DNA from: a virus
Length of the DNA stretch: 20,029 nt
Reading direction: 5' to 3' (one strand)
Virus record (IMG/VR): IMGVR_UViG_3300007346_000343
Location: 1-20,029 of that record
The notes below the pieces were generated by a model. That model saw only the letters and a list, made by a program, of their open reading frames with translations. It was not told the DNA's origin and ran no database searches. Each line of letters opens with the position of its first letter. The stretch's first letter is position 1. Below, piece after piece: positions 7,597-14,073 of this stretch. The translations under genes were made by a program, and so were the position numbers.

Positions 7597-8028
7597 ATGA
7601 TTAAACATATTAGTATATTTTTTGCAGTAAGTATTTTTTCTTTTACTGCATTAGCAGATAATTTTTTAGAGATGCGGGAATTCAGAGATAGGCTTTGTTA
7701 CGATGGGGACACCTGTTATGTATGGGCAAATTCATTACCTGAACCTCTAAATAAAATGAGTGTAAGAATATTAGGTATTGATACTCCAGAGATTAAAGGA
7801 GAGTGCGAAGAAGAAAAAGAACTCGCATTAAAAGGAAGAGAGTTAGCTAATAACTTATTTAGAAATGCAAAAAGTATAGAATTTAAAAATTTACAATGGG
7901 ATAAGTATGGTGGTAGAATACTAGTAGATGTAGAAATTGATGGTAAAAATTATGCAGATCAAGTTATTGAGGCTGGATTAGCCAGACCTTATTTTGGTGG
8001 AAAGAAGGAGTCTTGGTGTGATAACTAA
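7597..8028 (+). CDS. Exported staphylococcal-nuclease-family (thermonuclease) protein
   Basis: A 143-residue SNase-fold nuclease preceded by AAGGAG and a signal peptide (residues 1-20, cleavage after TALA), so it should act in the periplasm or outside the cell. The family's catalytic set is present: YDGDT with Asp38, VRILGIDTPE with Arg57, Asp62 and Glu65 (same spacing as Arg35, Asp40 and Glu43 of the staphylococcal enzyme) and YGGR with Arg107 (for Arg87). Four cysteines (34, 40, 70, 141) could form two disulfides. The enzyme would hydrolyse DNA and RNA with calcium. Possible jobs are degrading incoming competitor DNA in the periplasm or releasing nucleotides. The next gene starts inside its 3' end. 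Confidence 0.88.
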   Translation: MIKHISIFFAVSIFSFTALADNFLEMREFRDRLCYDGDTCYVWANSLPEPLNKMSVRILGIDTPEIKGECEEEKELALKGRELANNLFRNAKSIEFKNLQWDKYGGRILVDVEIDGKNYADQVIEAGLARPYFGGKKESWCDN

Positions 8029-8191
8029 GCAAGATCGTTATATAGCTTCAAGAATTGAACAATTAAAAGATGATATGGCTAAGGCACATGATGAAATGGA
8101 TAAAGCTTGGTATAATCGTTTAATACAAGAACTTGAATGGGTGAAACAAATGAGTGGAAAACCTACTCATAATTGTTACATGGGTGCATAA
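8018..8191 (+). CDS. 57-residue helical protein, unknown function
   Basis: The open frame extends upstream to 7994, but I choose the GTG at 8018 because AAGGAG at 8005-8010 lies seven bases before it. The product is a short, highly charged helix (MITKQDRYIASRIEQL onward) ending in a conserved-looking tail SGKPTHNCYMGA. It overlaps the end of the nuclease gene by 11 bases, so the two are co-translated. No domain is recognised. Both a nuclease partner or immunity-like role and an unrelated function are open. Confidence 0.65.
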   Translation: MITKQDRYIASRIEQLKDDMAKAHDEMDKAWYNRLIQELEWVKQMSGKPTHNCYMGA

Positions 8192-8467
8192 ATGGATTTA
8201 GTTGCTAGAATGTTTGATGATACACTATGGATTTATACAGCAATTGCTGGATCCCTTTTAGGTGCAGCATTTCTTGCGTACTTTAAAGATACGAGAGCCG
8301 GACTATGGTGTTATGCTAAGTTAGATCAGACTCTCGACTATCTGGTTGAGAGATGGGGTTGGACTTGGTTTGAACAACCAACTGATGCATGGAGAAAGAA
8401 GTATCCATATGTCACAAAGAAAATTGATGAACTTGAAAAACGAATTGAGGAATTAGAAAATAGATGA
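8192..8467 (+). CDS. Small membrane protein with C-terminal helix, unknown function
   Basis: A 91-residue protein whose ATG follows the previous stop with no gap. Residues about 12-31 (LWIYTAIAGSLLGAAFLAYF) form one membrane span; residues 33-65 are amphipathic and Trp-rich (RWGWTWFEQ), and the last 20 residues are a charged coiled coil (KKIDELEKRIEELENR). A peripheral or single-span inner-membrane protein is predicted. It shares its style with its neighbours to 9153, all small membrane proteins. A holin role is possible but there is no diagnostic motif. Confidence 0.7.
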   Translation: MDLVARMFDDTLWIYTAIAGSLLGAAFLAYFKDTRAGLWCYAKLDQTLDYLVERWGWTWFEQPTDAWRKKYPYVTKKIDELEKRIEELENR

Positions 8468-8805
8468 ATATAAAATTCGGAATAGGTGTTGTAGTTGCAA
8501 TTGTGTTACAAGTGTCAGCCTTTGTATGGTGGACCGCACAACAGGCACAAACTATTGAAACACTTAAAGAAGAAGTAAGTGAGCTTACAAGTAAAATGGC
8601 TCTTGAAAATGAAGTTAATATGGCGCGTGATGTTGCTGATATTAAAGAAAAATTAGTAGAGCATGAGCTGTGGATCACTGAAAATTATGAAGATATTGAA
8701 GATTTAATTGACTTTGCCACATTTACAGAAAATAGATGGGCTAAAGAATACACAAGTGATAACACTTATCAAAGAAAGTTTGGGGATAAGCAACCTCCTC
8801 AATAA
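8464..8805 (+). CDS. Single-span membrane protein with coiled coil, unknown function
   Basis: A 113-residue protein overlapping the upstream gene as ATGA. Residues 3-24 form a membrane span (FGIGVVVAIVLQVSAFVWW), followed by an amphipathic coiled coil to about residue 80 and a polar C terminus ending in Pro-Pro-Gln. It has the same N-anchored rod layout as the i-spanin but lacks an overlapping lipoprotein partner. It is transcribed in line with the preceding and following small membrane proteins. Function unknown. Confidence 0.72.
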   Translation: MNIKFGIGVVVAIVLQVSAFVWWTAQQAQTIETLKEEVSELTSKMALENEVNMARDVADIKEKLVEHELWITENYEDIEDLIDFATFTENRWAKEYTSDNTYQRKFGDKQPPQ

Positions 8806-8820
8806 CTTTAGGAGTTTAAA

Positions 8821-9153
8821 ATGGCAGAAGAAACTAAAACAATTGATGCAGCTGCAGTAGAGGGAATTGATGTAAATGGTGATGGTCACATCTCTAAAGA
8901 AGAGATGGAGATGCACCTCGAGTTTAAACGTAAGGCTCTAGAAGATGCTGATGCTCAGAGAGACGCTATTCGCAAAATGGCATGGTTCTCTTTAGTTGGT
9001 TTATTAGTTTATCCTATTGGGATAGCAATCACTTCTGCTTTTGGTATGGACAAGGCAGCAGGGTTGATCGCAGATATTGCGCCTACGTATTTTGCTTCTA
9101 TTGCAGTATTAGTCTCAGCATTTTTTGGGGCAGACGCACTTAAAAAGAAATGA
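8821..9153 (+). CDS. Two-span membrane protein with an EF-hand loop (holin candidate)
   Basis: A 110-residue protein with AGGAG before the ATG. Residues 17-28 are a canonical EF-hand calcium loop (DVNGDGHISKEE): Asp17, Asn19, Asp21, His23, Ser25 and Glu28 occupy the six ligand positions, with Gly22 and Ile24 in the usual places. A charged helix (residues 27-50) leads to two membrane spans (about 54-73 and 88-104) and the C-terminal tail KKK. With an even number of spans both ends lie on the same side, probably the cytoplasm. Size and two spans fit class II holins, and the genome's endolysin lacks a signal and needs one, but this is inference. The single EF-hand would bind calcium as a dimer if at all. 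Confidence 0.75.
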   Translation: MAEETKTIDAAAVEGIDVNGDGHISKEEMEMHLEFKRKALEDADAQRDAIRKMAWFSLVGLLVYPIGIAITSAFGMDKAAGLIADIAPTYFASIAVLVSAFFGADALKKK

Positions 9154-9314
9154 ACATAGAAGAAAAAATTGCTTGGATAAAGCAGCGTATTCATGACTTT
9201 TATTTAAAGTATCCTCAATATAAACATAAACCAGTTAAAAAAGAGGAAATAAAGAGTAATAATACTTTAAATAATAAACTATCACAGTTAAGGAAAACAC
9301 ACGATGGCAATTAA
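9150..9314 (+). CDS. Small basic protein (54 residues), unknown function
   Basis: A short frame starting in an ATGA overlap with the EF-hand gene and ending 11 bases inside the following fibre gene. It encodes MNIEEKIAWIKQRIHDFYLK followed by a Lys- and Asn-rich tail. The N-terminal half is an amphipathic helix; there is no membrane span or signal. It occupies the only sizeable gap in this stretch and is framed by overlaps on both sides, which supports it being real, but its ribosome binding site is weak (AAAGA) and composition is Lys/Asn-rich, as in random AT-rich DNA. Confidence 0.5.
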   Translation: MNIEEKIAWIKQRIHDFYLKYPQYKHKPVKKEEIKSNNTLNNKLSQLRKTHDGN

Positions 9315-10971
9315 TAGATTGAAACCAGGATATATTTCAAATATTACACATGACGGAAGTAATGCGGCTAACGAAACACTCGTTGCTTATAGTTCCGCCA
9401 ATAACAGAGTTGAGTTTTTAAGCTTAACTGCTGATACTACAGATAGAGACTTAGTATCTTCCAATCTAGATGCCTATGCCGCTCAACTTGATGCAAATGT
9501 AAATTCAATCTCTTCTAATGTAGACACTCTTGTAGCGGGTGTAGATGCTTCTGAAGTTTTGGTTAATACTGTTTCGGGTAATGTTGATTCTTTTGCTACC
9601 TATGCAAACTCTACTTTTGTTACTGAAGGTACTTCAGCTAATTCTTTTACCTCAATTGAGATTGTAGATGTAACTGCCGATACAACTAGAACAGGTATAG
9701 TAACAGCAAATGTTTCAGCTGATGAATTAACTTTTGTAGCTGGAAATGGTATTAGTTTTACAGCTAATACAGCTAGTCAAGAAATTACTATTGCTGCTAA
9801 ACTCAATGCTATTTTAAATGATAGATATACGGCAGATGGATCAGCTAATACCTTTACTCTTAGTAGAGCAGTAACAAATCATGATGAAATAATTGTATCT
9901 GTAGACGGTATTGTTCAAGTACCGAACACTAATTATACTGTCTCTTCTACTACACTTACTCTTGCTAACTCTCTTCCTATTATCAACGGTACACTAGTAG
10001 ATGTTAGACATTTACCAGTTACAGGATCAGAAGGTGAACTTAAAGTTATTCCACCTTTAGTCTATCAAGGAGAAACCGCAGGATATGCGTTAACAGGTTA
10101 TAATCAACCTAGTTCTGCTCCTTCTCCCTCAGATGTAATAGAGAAAATTTTATATACTTCTGATACAAATGCTGTAGATATCGCAGAAGGTGGAGTAGGA
10201 AATGATAGTATTTATGGTGGTGGTATAACTACTAACGACGTAGCTTATCAAGTTTATAGCGCTGGTCCTTCTTATGCGGGAATTAAAAGATTTCCATACG
10301 CTACAGAAACACTTTCTTCGCAGCTTGATAGTGCCGGTCCGGCTGATTCTGGCATGATTGCTGGTGCATCTTCTACTACTGCTGGTTACATACACGGAGG
10401 AAATGGAGGAGCTGCGAATAATTTATCTAAGTTTCCTTTTGCTACAGAAACTATTGATGGCGATATAGGCTCTCTAGCATCTTCCTCTACTGGAGGACAT
10501 GCTGCACATCAATCTGAAACGTTTGGCTATATTTCTGGAGGAAGAGGATCTCCAGGTAATCTTGTGATTGATGTAATACAAAAGTATTCCTTATCTTCAG
10601 ATTCTGGTACTACTGACATTGGAGAGACCGCTTCTGCTGATAGATTAAAAGGTACTGTTGGTTCCTCGTCTACAACAGCAGGTTATAGATTAGGTGGAGC
10701 TTCAACAAACGATCAATCAAGTACAAATATAGATAAATTTCCTTTTTCCTCAGACGCATCTGCAACAGATGTGGCAGAGTTAACAGGTAACAGGTTTAAT
10801 GGAGGAGCCGGAAGTTCAACAACATCAGGATACTATATAGGTGGTGCTTCTACTAATAATACTGGTTCTAATGTTATTGAGAAGTTCCCCTTTAGCTCAG
10901 ATGCTCCTGCAGCTTCGGTAGGTAGCCTAGTTATTTATAGAAGAGGCGGAAATAGTTTAGCTAATGATTAA
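9304..10971 (+). CDS. Tail-fibre-like protein with C-terminal Kelch-like beta-propeller repeats
   Basis: A 555-residue protein. The N terminus (MAINRLKPGYISNI) and residues 1-170 are Asn/Thr/Ser-rich with a helical trimer-like stretch (residues 45-85) typical of fibre shafts. Residues 170-245 form a beta module containing GIVQVPNTNYTVSS. From residue 279 there are about six tandem repeats starting at 279, 327, 374, 425, 476 and 525, a period of 47-51. Each has I-x-K-F-P-F, an acidic S-S-D/E segment, then a Gly-Tyr-x-x-Gly-Gly turn. This fits Kelch-like blades, with the C-terminal strand possibly closing the ring. The propeller probably binds a surface glycan or receptor. Cys is absent and there is no signal, as expected for a virion protein. 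Confidence 0.7.
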   Translation: MAINRLKPGYISNITHDGSNAANETLVAYSSANNRVEFLSLTADTTDRDLVSSNLDAYAAQLDANVNSISSNVDTLVAGVDASEVLVNTVSGNVDSFATYANSTFVTEGTSANSFTSIEIVDVTADTTRTGIVTANVSADELTFVAGNGISFTANTASQEITIAAKLNAILNDRYTADGSANTFTLSRAVTNHDEIIVSVDGIVQVPNTNYTVSSTTLTLANSLPIINGTLVDVRHLPVTGSEGELKVIPPLVYQGETAGYALTGYNQPSSAPSPSDVIEKILYTSDTNAVDIAEGGVGNDSIYGGGITTNDVAYQVYSAGPSYAGIKRFPYATETLSSQLDSAGPADSGMIAGASSTTAGYIHGGNGGAANNLSKFPFATETIDGDIGSLASSSTGGHAAHQSETFGYISGGRGSPGNLVIDVIQKYSLSSDSGTTDIGETASADRLKGTVGSSSTTAGYRLGGASTNDQSSTNIDKFPFSSDASATDVAELTGNRFNGGAGSSTTSGYYIGGASTNNTGSNVIEKFPFSSDAPAASVGSLVIYRRGGNSLAND

Positions 10972-10999
10972 GTATAACTAAATTAATAAAAAATAAAAA

Positions 11000-11028
11000 T
11001 TGGCAAACAGGTATAGATACGCTATACT
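11000..11028 (+). promoter_or_regulatory. Sigma70-type promoter
   Basis: TTGGCA at 11000-11005, a 17-base spacer and TATACT at 11023-11028, each box one mismatch from consensus. An A/T-only stretch lies just upstream (10981-11000), as in an UP element. Predicted start about 11035, followed by AGGAG at 11041-11045 and the ATG at 11052, giving a very short leader. It would be read by host polymerase and drives the two small genes that follow. Confidence 0.7.
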
Positions 11029-11051
11029 AGTAAAAATAACAGGAGAATACT

Positions 11052-11252
11052 ATGCCAAAAATTAGAGCAAATCAAGGTGTAACACCTCTTCCAAATGAAT
11101 ACAGAAACTCAGACTCTGTATCAGAAATTGAGCGTGAAATAAAATATGCAAAACTTCGTAGTGCTGATAATCCAGTAATTGAAGAAGGCGTAACTCAAAC
11201 TCGTGGTAATGCGCACGGCATGGTACCAATTTCTAATAAACCCAATAGATAG
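11052..11252 (+). CDS. Small hydrophilic protein (66 residues), unknown function
   Basis: A 66-residue protein immediately behind a strong promoter, with AGGAG correctly spaced from the ATG. The sequence is hydrophilic, without cysteine, membrane span or signal. It begins MPKIRANQGVTPLPNEYRN and has a charged helical centre (SEIEREIKYAKLRSAD). Nothing matches a family I know. The promoter and ribosome binding site suggest high expression, perhaps early in infection, which would fit a host-takeover or structural role. It is co-transcribed with the Gly-rich gene that follows. Confidence 0.7.
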   Translation: MPKIRANQGVTPLPNEYRNSDSVSEIEREIKYAKLRSADNPVIEEGVTQTRGNAHGMVPISNKPNR

Positions 11253-11263
11253 GAGAAAATAAT

Positions 11264-11551
11264 ATGAGACCAGAAGTAAGTGGTAATCCAAAAGACTTAA
11301 TGAATGCTTCACGCGGTGATTCTAATAACTTTATCGAAACTCCAGATGGACGTGGTAAAGGACAGAGAAATATTGCTGGAACACCAGTAAACTCAGATGG
11401 CGGAACAACAGCTATGAGAGGGACTGTAACAGGATCTGCAAATGCAGGAATGGCTAAAGTTGGTGGAGATGTGATTGAGAACCATGTAGGTGCAAAGCCT
11501 CTAGGTTCAGGTAAAGCTTCACGTAAGGTTAAGCCAGGTCACGAAGCCTAA
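11264..11551 (+). CDS. Small glycine-rich basic protein (95 residues), unknown function
   Basis: A 95-residue Gly-, Asn-, Ala- and Lys-rich protein preceded by AGGAG. It appears largely disordered, with pieces such as ETPDGRGKGQRN and SGKASRKVKPGHEA and no cysteine or membrane span. The net basic C terminus could touch nucleic acid, though this is only composition. It is the last gene before the terminator that ends the + strand block and shares the promoter at 11000-11028 with the 66-residue gene. Function unknown. Confidence 0.7.
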   Translation: MRPEVSGNPKDLMNASRGDSNNFIETPDGRGKGQRNIAGTPVNSDGGTTAMRGTVTGSANAGMAKVGGDVIENHVGAKPLGSGKASRKVKPGHEA

Positions 11552-11570
11552 GTTAATTTTTATTAAATAA

Positions 11571-11597
11571 AAAGGCGGCATATAGCCGCCTTTTTTT
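11571..11597. terminator. Bidirectional rho-independent terminator between convergent operons
   Basis: AAAGGCGGC, a five-base ATATA loop, then GCCGCC and seven T residues. The A-run on the left makes it read as a hairpin plus T-run on the - strand as well (further A residues lie at 11566-11573). It stops + transcription after the 95-residue gene and - transcription after the glutaredoxin-like gene, whose stop codon falls at the edge of the T-run. Confidence 0.9.
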
Positions 11598-11952
11598 ATT
11601 CTTCCATTGCTTCTTTAATAGAAGCAAAATAATTTCGTCTATAGTAGTTTTCAAGGTCTCCTACACTTCCTAGAAGTTTACCATTCATAAAAATAGCTGG
11701 AGAATAGTTATATCCAGTTGTAATAGCTTGTTGTGCTGAACCCTCACTAAAAGTGGTAACTTGAACACTTGGTTCGCCATGCTCTTTTAGAAGGTTAACT
11801 GCTTCTTCCACAAAAGTACACCCAGGAACGTGAAGTACTTGCCATCTAATTGTTTTAGTTTTATCTCTAGCCCAAAATTCTTTTGTAGGTTTACTATTAA
11901 TTTTAGGTACTGTAGTTGTATTTTTTACCGTTGTATTAGTATTAGTTGCCAT
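11596..11952 (-). CDS. Glutaredoxin-like protein with a single active-site cysteine
   Basis: A 118-residue protein with a thioredoxin-fold core (about residues 36-110) and a polar Thr/Lys/Asn-rich N-terminal extension of about 30 residues. The redox motif aligns as PGCTFV: Cys45 is kept, but the second cysteine of CPYC is replaced by Val48, making it monothiol. The cis-proline segment YSPAIFMNG (Pro85) and the SVGDLENYY turn match glutaredoxins that bind glutathione. In T4-type phages a glutaredoxin feeds electrons to ribonucleotide reductase; a monothiol form may reduce via glutathione mixed disulfides or have another role. Its start overlaps the end of thyX by 11 bases, so the genes are coupled. 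Identification of the fold is firm, the substrate is inferred. Confidence 0.8.
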   Translation of the reverse strand: MATNTNTTVKNTTTVPKINSKPTKEFWARDKTKTIRWQVLHVPGCTFVEEAVNLLKEHGEPSVQVTTFSEGSAQQAITTGYNYSPAIFMNGKLLGSVGDLENYYRRNYFASIKEAMEE

Positions 11953-12622
11953 TTAAATCTCCTATCATAGGGAATATTTCCGCTATTACTTTAGCACAGG
12001 CCTGTGCAATTTCCATATGTTCTTTTTGTGTTCCATTAGCCCCACGTAACTCAATATAGTGTACCCAAGAGCGAAGTGTTCCGTTCATATATAATCTAGT
12101 TTTAGTACAGCCTTCTGGAAGAACTACTCTAGCTTGTTCTTTTGCGATTCCTGCACGAATAGCCCACTCATATGCTTCTTTAGCTTTTTCAATAACTTCT
12201 TTTTGTACACGTTCCCATTCATAATGTAATTCACTTTCAGAATCAATTTCTACAGAGTTTTGACGATTTTTTACGTCTTGAAGTCTAGCCTCACGAGTAA
12301 CAAACTGATCTCCAAACTCTGCTGGGTCAGCATAGCGTTGTGAAAACTCTTGAAACGAAAATGAGCGATGTCGTACAATTTGATGAGCGATATCACGAGT
12401 AGTATTAATCTCTAAACAAGCATTAACCATTTCAAGAGGTGACCAGTGAGCATGTTTAATTAAGTACTTAATCAGTTTTTCGCTAGTCTCTGAGTTCATT
12501 TGATTGCTAGGATTAGAAACTCTAGCACAAAATGCTATAAGACCTTGAACGCTCCGTAAACTACTATCTTTCTCAAATAGCTCTTTTGATGCCATACTAT
12601 AAGAAATTAATTTAATACTCAT
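11942..12622 (-). CDS. thyX: Flavin-dependent thymidylate synthase ThyX
   Basis: A 226-residue enzyme that converts dUMP to dTMP using methylene-tetrahydrofolate, FAD and NADPH, acting as a homotetramer in the cytoplasm. The ThyX signature RHRX7S is present: Arg84-His85-Arg86 to Ser94, within RHRSFSFQEFSQRY, which binds FAD and dUMP. Further family segments are HAHWSPLEM (57-65) and, near the C terminus, ARVVLPEG, LYMNGTLRSWVHYIELR and AQ(A)CAKVIAEIFP. Length is normal for the family. The gene overlaps the exonuclease stop as ATGA and the glutaredoxin-like gene downstream. It supplies dTMP for phage DNA synthesis in the same operon as DNA-processing functions. Confidence 0.96.
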   Translation of the reverse strand: MSIKLISYSMASKELFEKDSSLRSVQGLIAFCARVSNPSNQMNSETSEKLIKYLIKHAHWSPLEMVNACLEINTTRDIAHQIVRHRSFSFQEFSQRYADPAEFGDQFVTREARLQDVKNRQNSVEIDSESELHYEWERVQKEVIEKAKEAYEWAIRAGIAKEQARVVLPEGCTKTRLYMNGTLRSWVHYIELRGANGTQKEHMEIAQACAKVIAEIFPMIGDLNGN

Positions 12623-13479
12623 TTACTCTTTCCCTTAGTTAACGCTGATTCAAGAACCTCAGTTACTACTTCAGGGTTTTCACTCATAGAGATAGCTCGT
12701 TCAACATTGTTACATAGATCCATCAAAGTCTGATTAAGTTTTAGAGTTTCAAGACCCTCATTGAGATTTTTAATATATTTAGCTCTACCTTTTAAAGGCA
12801 ATGCTTCTACTAAGGTTTGTAAATCTCCATACTCTTTGATCAAAGATTGGCTGCGTTTTTGACCAATACCTTCAATACCAAATATATTATCACTCTTATC
12901 GCCTTCAATAATTCTAGAGTCTAAGTACTGTGAAGGAGAAAGCTCAAATTGTTCTTCTAGTATATCAAGAGTCATCTCTTTACGAGAAAATAGGTTGAAG
13001 ATATGAACATTATCATCTAACAATTGATACAAGTCTCTATCACTAGAAACAATCCAAACATTATCATACTTTTGTTTTAGATGTAGTGTTAGATAAGTAA
13101 TGATATCATCAGCCTCAATCCCTTTAAACTTATAGTGTTCAAAAGGTAGAATTTCAGTAGTAGCTTTTAAACAATCAAAAAATGCTGTAAAGCGAGCTTG
13201 TTCTTCTTCGCTTCGTTCTACTTTTCTGTTTTGTTTATACTGAGGGAAGATTGTTTTTCTAAACAATGAAGCTCCAACATCAAAACAACAAATTGTTCTG
13301 ATTGAGCTATAACTTTTACCTAAACTACTAATAGTTCTAATATAGTCATCAGAAAAACTATCATAGTTAGGTCGATGCAAGTATCTAAAAGCTACGTTAT
13401 TAGCATCAATAAGTAGCAAGTTTTTTTCTTCAAGCTTGTTTTCTTCAAGCTCTGCTAAGTCATTCCAAGTGGTTGTCAT
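12619..13479 (-). CDS. 5'-3' exonuclease / flap endonuclease (T5 exonuclease, T4 RNase H family)
   Basis: I start this gene at the ATG at 13479, not at 13491, because GGAGG at 13485-13489 overlaps the upstream ATG codon region and is spaced five bases before 13479. The product is 286 residues. Metal-binding acidic residues of the PIN-like domain are visible: LLLIDANNVAF (Asp25), GIEADD (Glu122, Asp124, Asp125), SSDRDLYQLL (Asp147, Asp149) and IEGDKSDN (Asp194, Asp197). The helix-hairpin-helix follows as GIEGIGQKRSQSLIKEYG. Such enzymes remove RNA primers and flaps at lagging-strand ends. It leads the operon with thyX and the glutaredoxin-like gene and has its own promoter. Confidence 0.92.
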   Translation of the reverse strand: MTTTWNDLAELEENKLEEKNLLLIDANNVAFRYLHRPNYDSFSDDYIRTISSLGKSYSSIRTICCFDVGASLFRKTIFPQYKQNRKVERSEEEQARFTAFFDCLKATTEILPFEHYKFKGIEADDIITYLTLHLKQKYDNVWIVSSDRDLYQLLDDNVHIFNLFSRKEMTLDILEEQFELSPSQYLDSRIIEGDKSDNIFGIEGIGQKRSQSLIKEYGDLQTLVEALPLKGRAKYIKNLNEGLETLKLNQTLMDLCNNVERAISMSENPEVVTEVLESALTKGKSK

Positions 13480-13502
13480 ATATTCCTCCATAATTATAAG
13501 TT

Positions 13503-13531
13503 ATTATATAATATAATTAAGGAGGTAGCAA
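13503..13531 (-). promoter_or_regulatory. Sigma70-type promoter for the exonuclease-thyX operon
   Basis: On the - strand TTGCTA (13526-13531) is followed by a 17-base spacer and a perfect TATAAT (13503-13508). The predicted start near 13496 leaves a leader of about 17 bases containing GGAGG at 13485-13489, then the ATG at 13479. The -35 box matches at four of six positions. Confidence 0.6.
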
Positions 13532-13546
13532 GATGATTTAAACATA

Positions 13547-13990
13547 TTATGGAGTATCAGTTTTTACAACTTCTATCCAGTTATCGAATAGACCCATTTT
13601 AAAATATAATCCATCTACTTTAACAGTTATCATTTCATCAATTTCAGTTTCATCATCCCAACAACAGTATATCTTACTTCTATCCCACTTATACACTAAA
13701 AGAGGTTTTCTTTTCATTTTATCAGCTTCTCTTACTGTTTGTTTCCAAAAGTCTAAGATTAATGAAGACTTTTTAGCCGTTAAAATATTGTTCCAAGGAA
13801 CTTCTTTATGATGTTTTGCCTCTATACAGTATGGAAATTCAGGAAGCCACGGACAATATACATCTCCTTTTAAATACTCTAAAGCACCTGATAGAGGAAC
13901 ACGTTCAAACTTATTATTAAAATGTTCCGAGAATAAATCTCGTACAACATATTCAAAAGACCTTCCTTTTGTTTTACTCTTACTAGACAT
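13547..13990 (-). CDS. PDDEXK-superfamily nuclease (Holliday-junction-resolvase-like)
   Basis: A 147-residue protein with AAAGGAG six bases before its ATG. The arrangement of acidic residues fits the PDDEXK fold: KGRSFEYVVRDLF with Glu13 in the first helix, KGDVYCPW with Asp43, and CIEAKHHKEV with Glu57-x-Lys59. That is the order seen in archaeal-type Holliday junction resolvases and restriction-type phage nucleases. The second half, with LVYKWDRSKIYCCWDDE, is Trp- and Cys-rich and may shape substrate binding. A role in resolving branched phage DNA or degrading host DNA is likely; which one cannot be told. It stands between the exonuclease operon and the chain of tiny genes. Confidence 0.75.
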   Translation of the reverse strand: MSSKSKTKGRSFEYVVRDLFSEHFNNKFERVPLSGALEYLKGDVYCPWLPEFPYCIEAKHHKEVPWNNILTAKKSSLILDFWKQTVREADKMKRKPLLVYKWDRSKIYCCWDDETEIDEMITVKVDGLYFKMGLFDNWIEVVKTDTP

Positions 13991-14008
13991 AAAAATCTCC
14001 TTTGTTAT

Positions 14009-14037
14009 ATCGTAGTAAAATTTAAAGCATATGTCTA
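14009..14037 (-). promoter_or_regulatory. Possible promoter for the PDDEXK nuclease gene
   Basis: On the - strand TAGACA (14032-14037), a 17-base spacer and TACGAT (14009-14014), or alternatively TATAAC at 14004-14009, precede the AAAGGAG site. The boxes are imperfect in AT-rich DNA, but a terminator sits just upstream, so a promoter is needed about here. Confidence 0.35.
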
Positions 14038-14046
14038 ATTTAATTT

Positions 14047-14073
14047 AAAAAAATGGGCGCTTATTTGCGCCCA
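14047..14073 (-). terminator. Rho-independent terminator of the small-gene cluster
   Basis: Read on the - strand: TGGGCGC, loop AAATAA, GCGCCCA, then seven T residues (14047-14053). The seven-base-pair GC-rich stem with a clean T-run is a standard intrinsic terminator. The stop codon of the 16-residue gene lies in its loop. Confidence 0.88.

Noticed and set aside
10141-10971. Regular repeats that could be mistaken for a CRISPR or DNA repeat array
   Set aside because: The repetition is at protein level, in frame, with diverged DNA and no spacers.
13519-13540. Good + strand ribosome binding site (AAGGAGG) followed by ATG at 13533
   Set aside because: The frame has only two codons before TAA, and the segment is better explained as the - strand promoter spacer.
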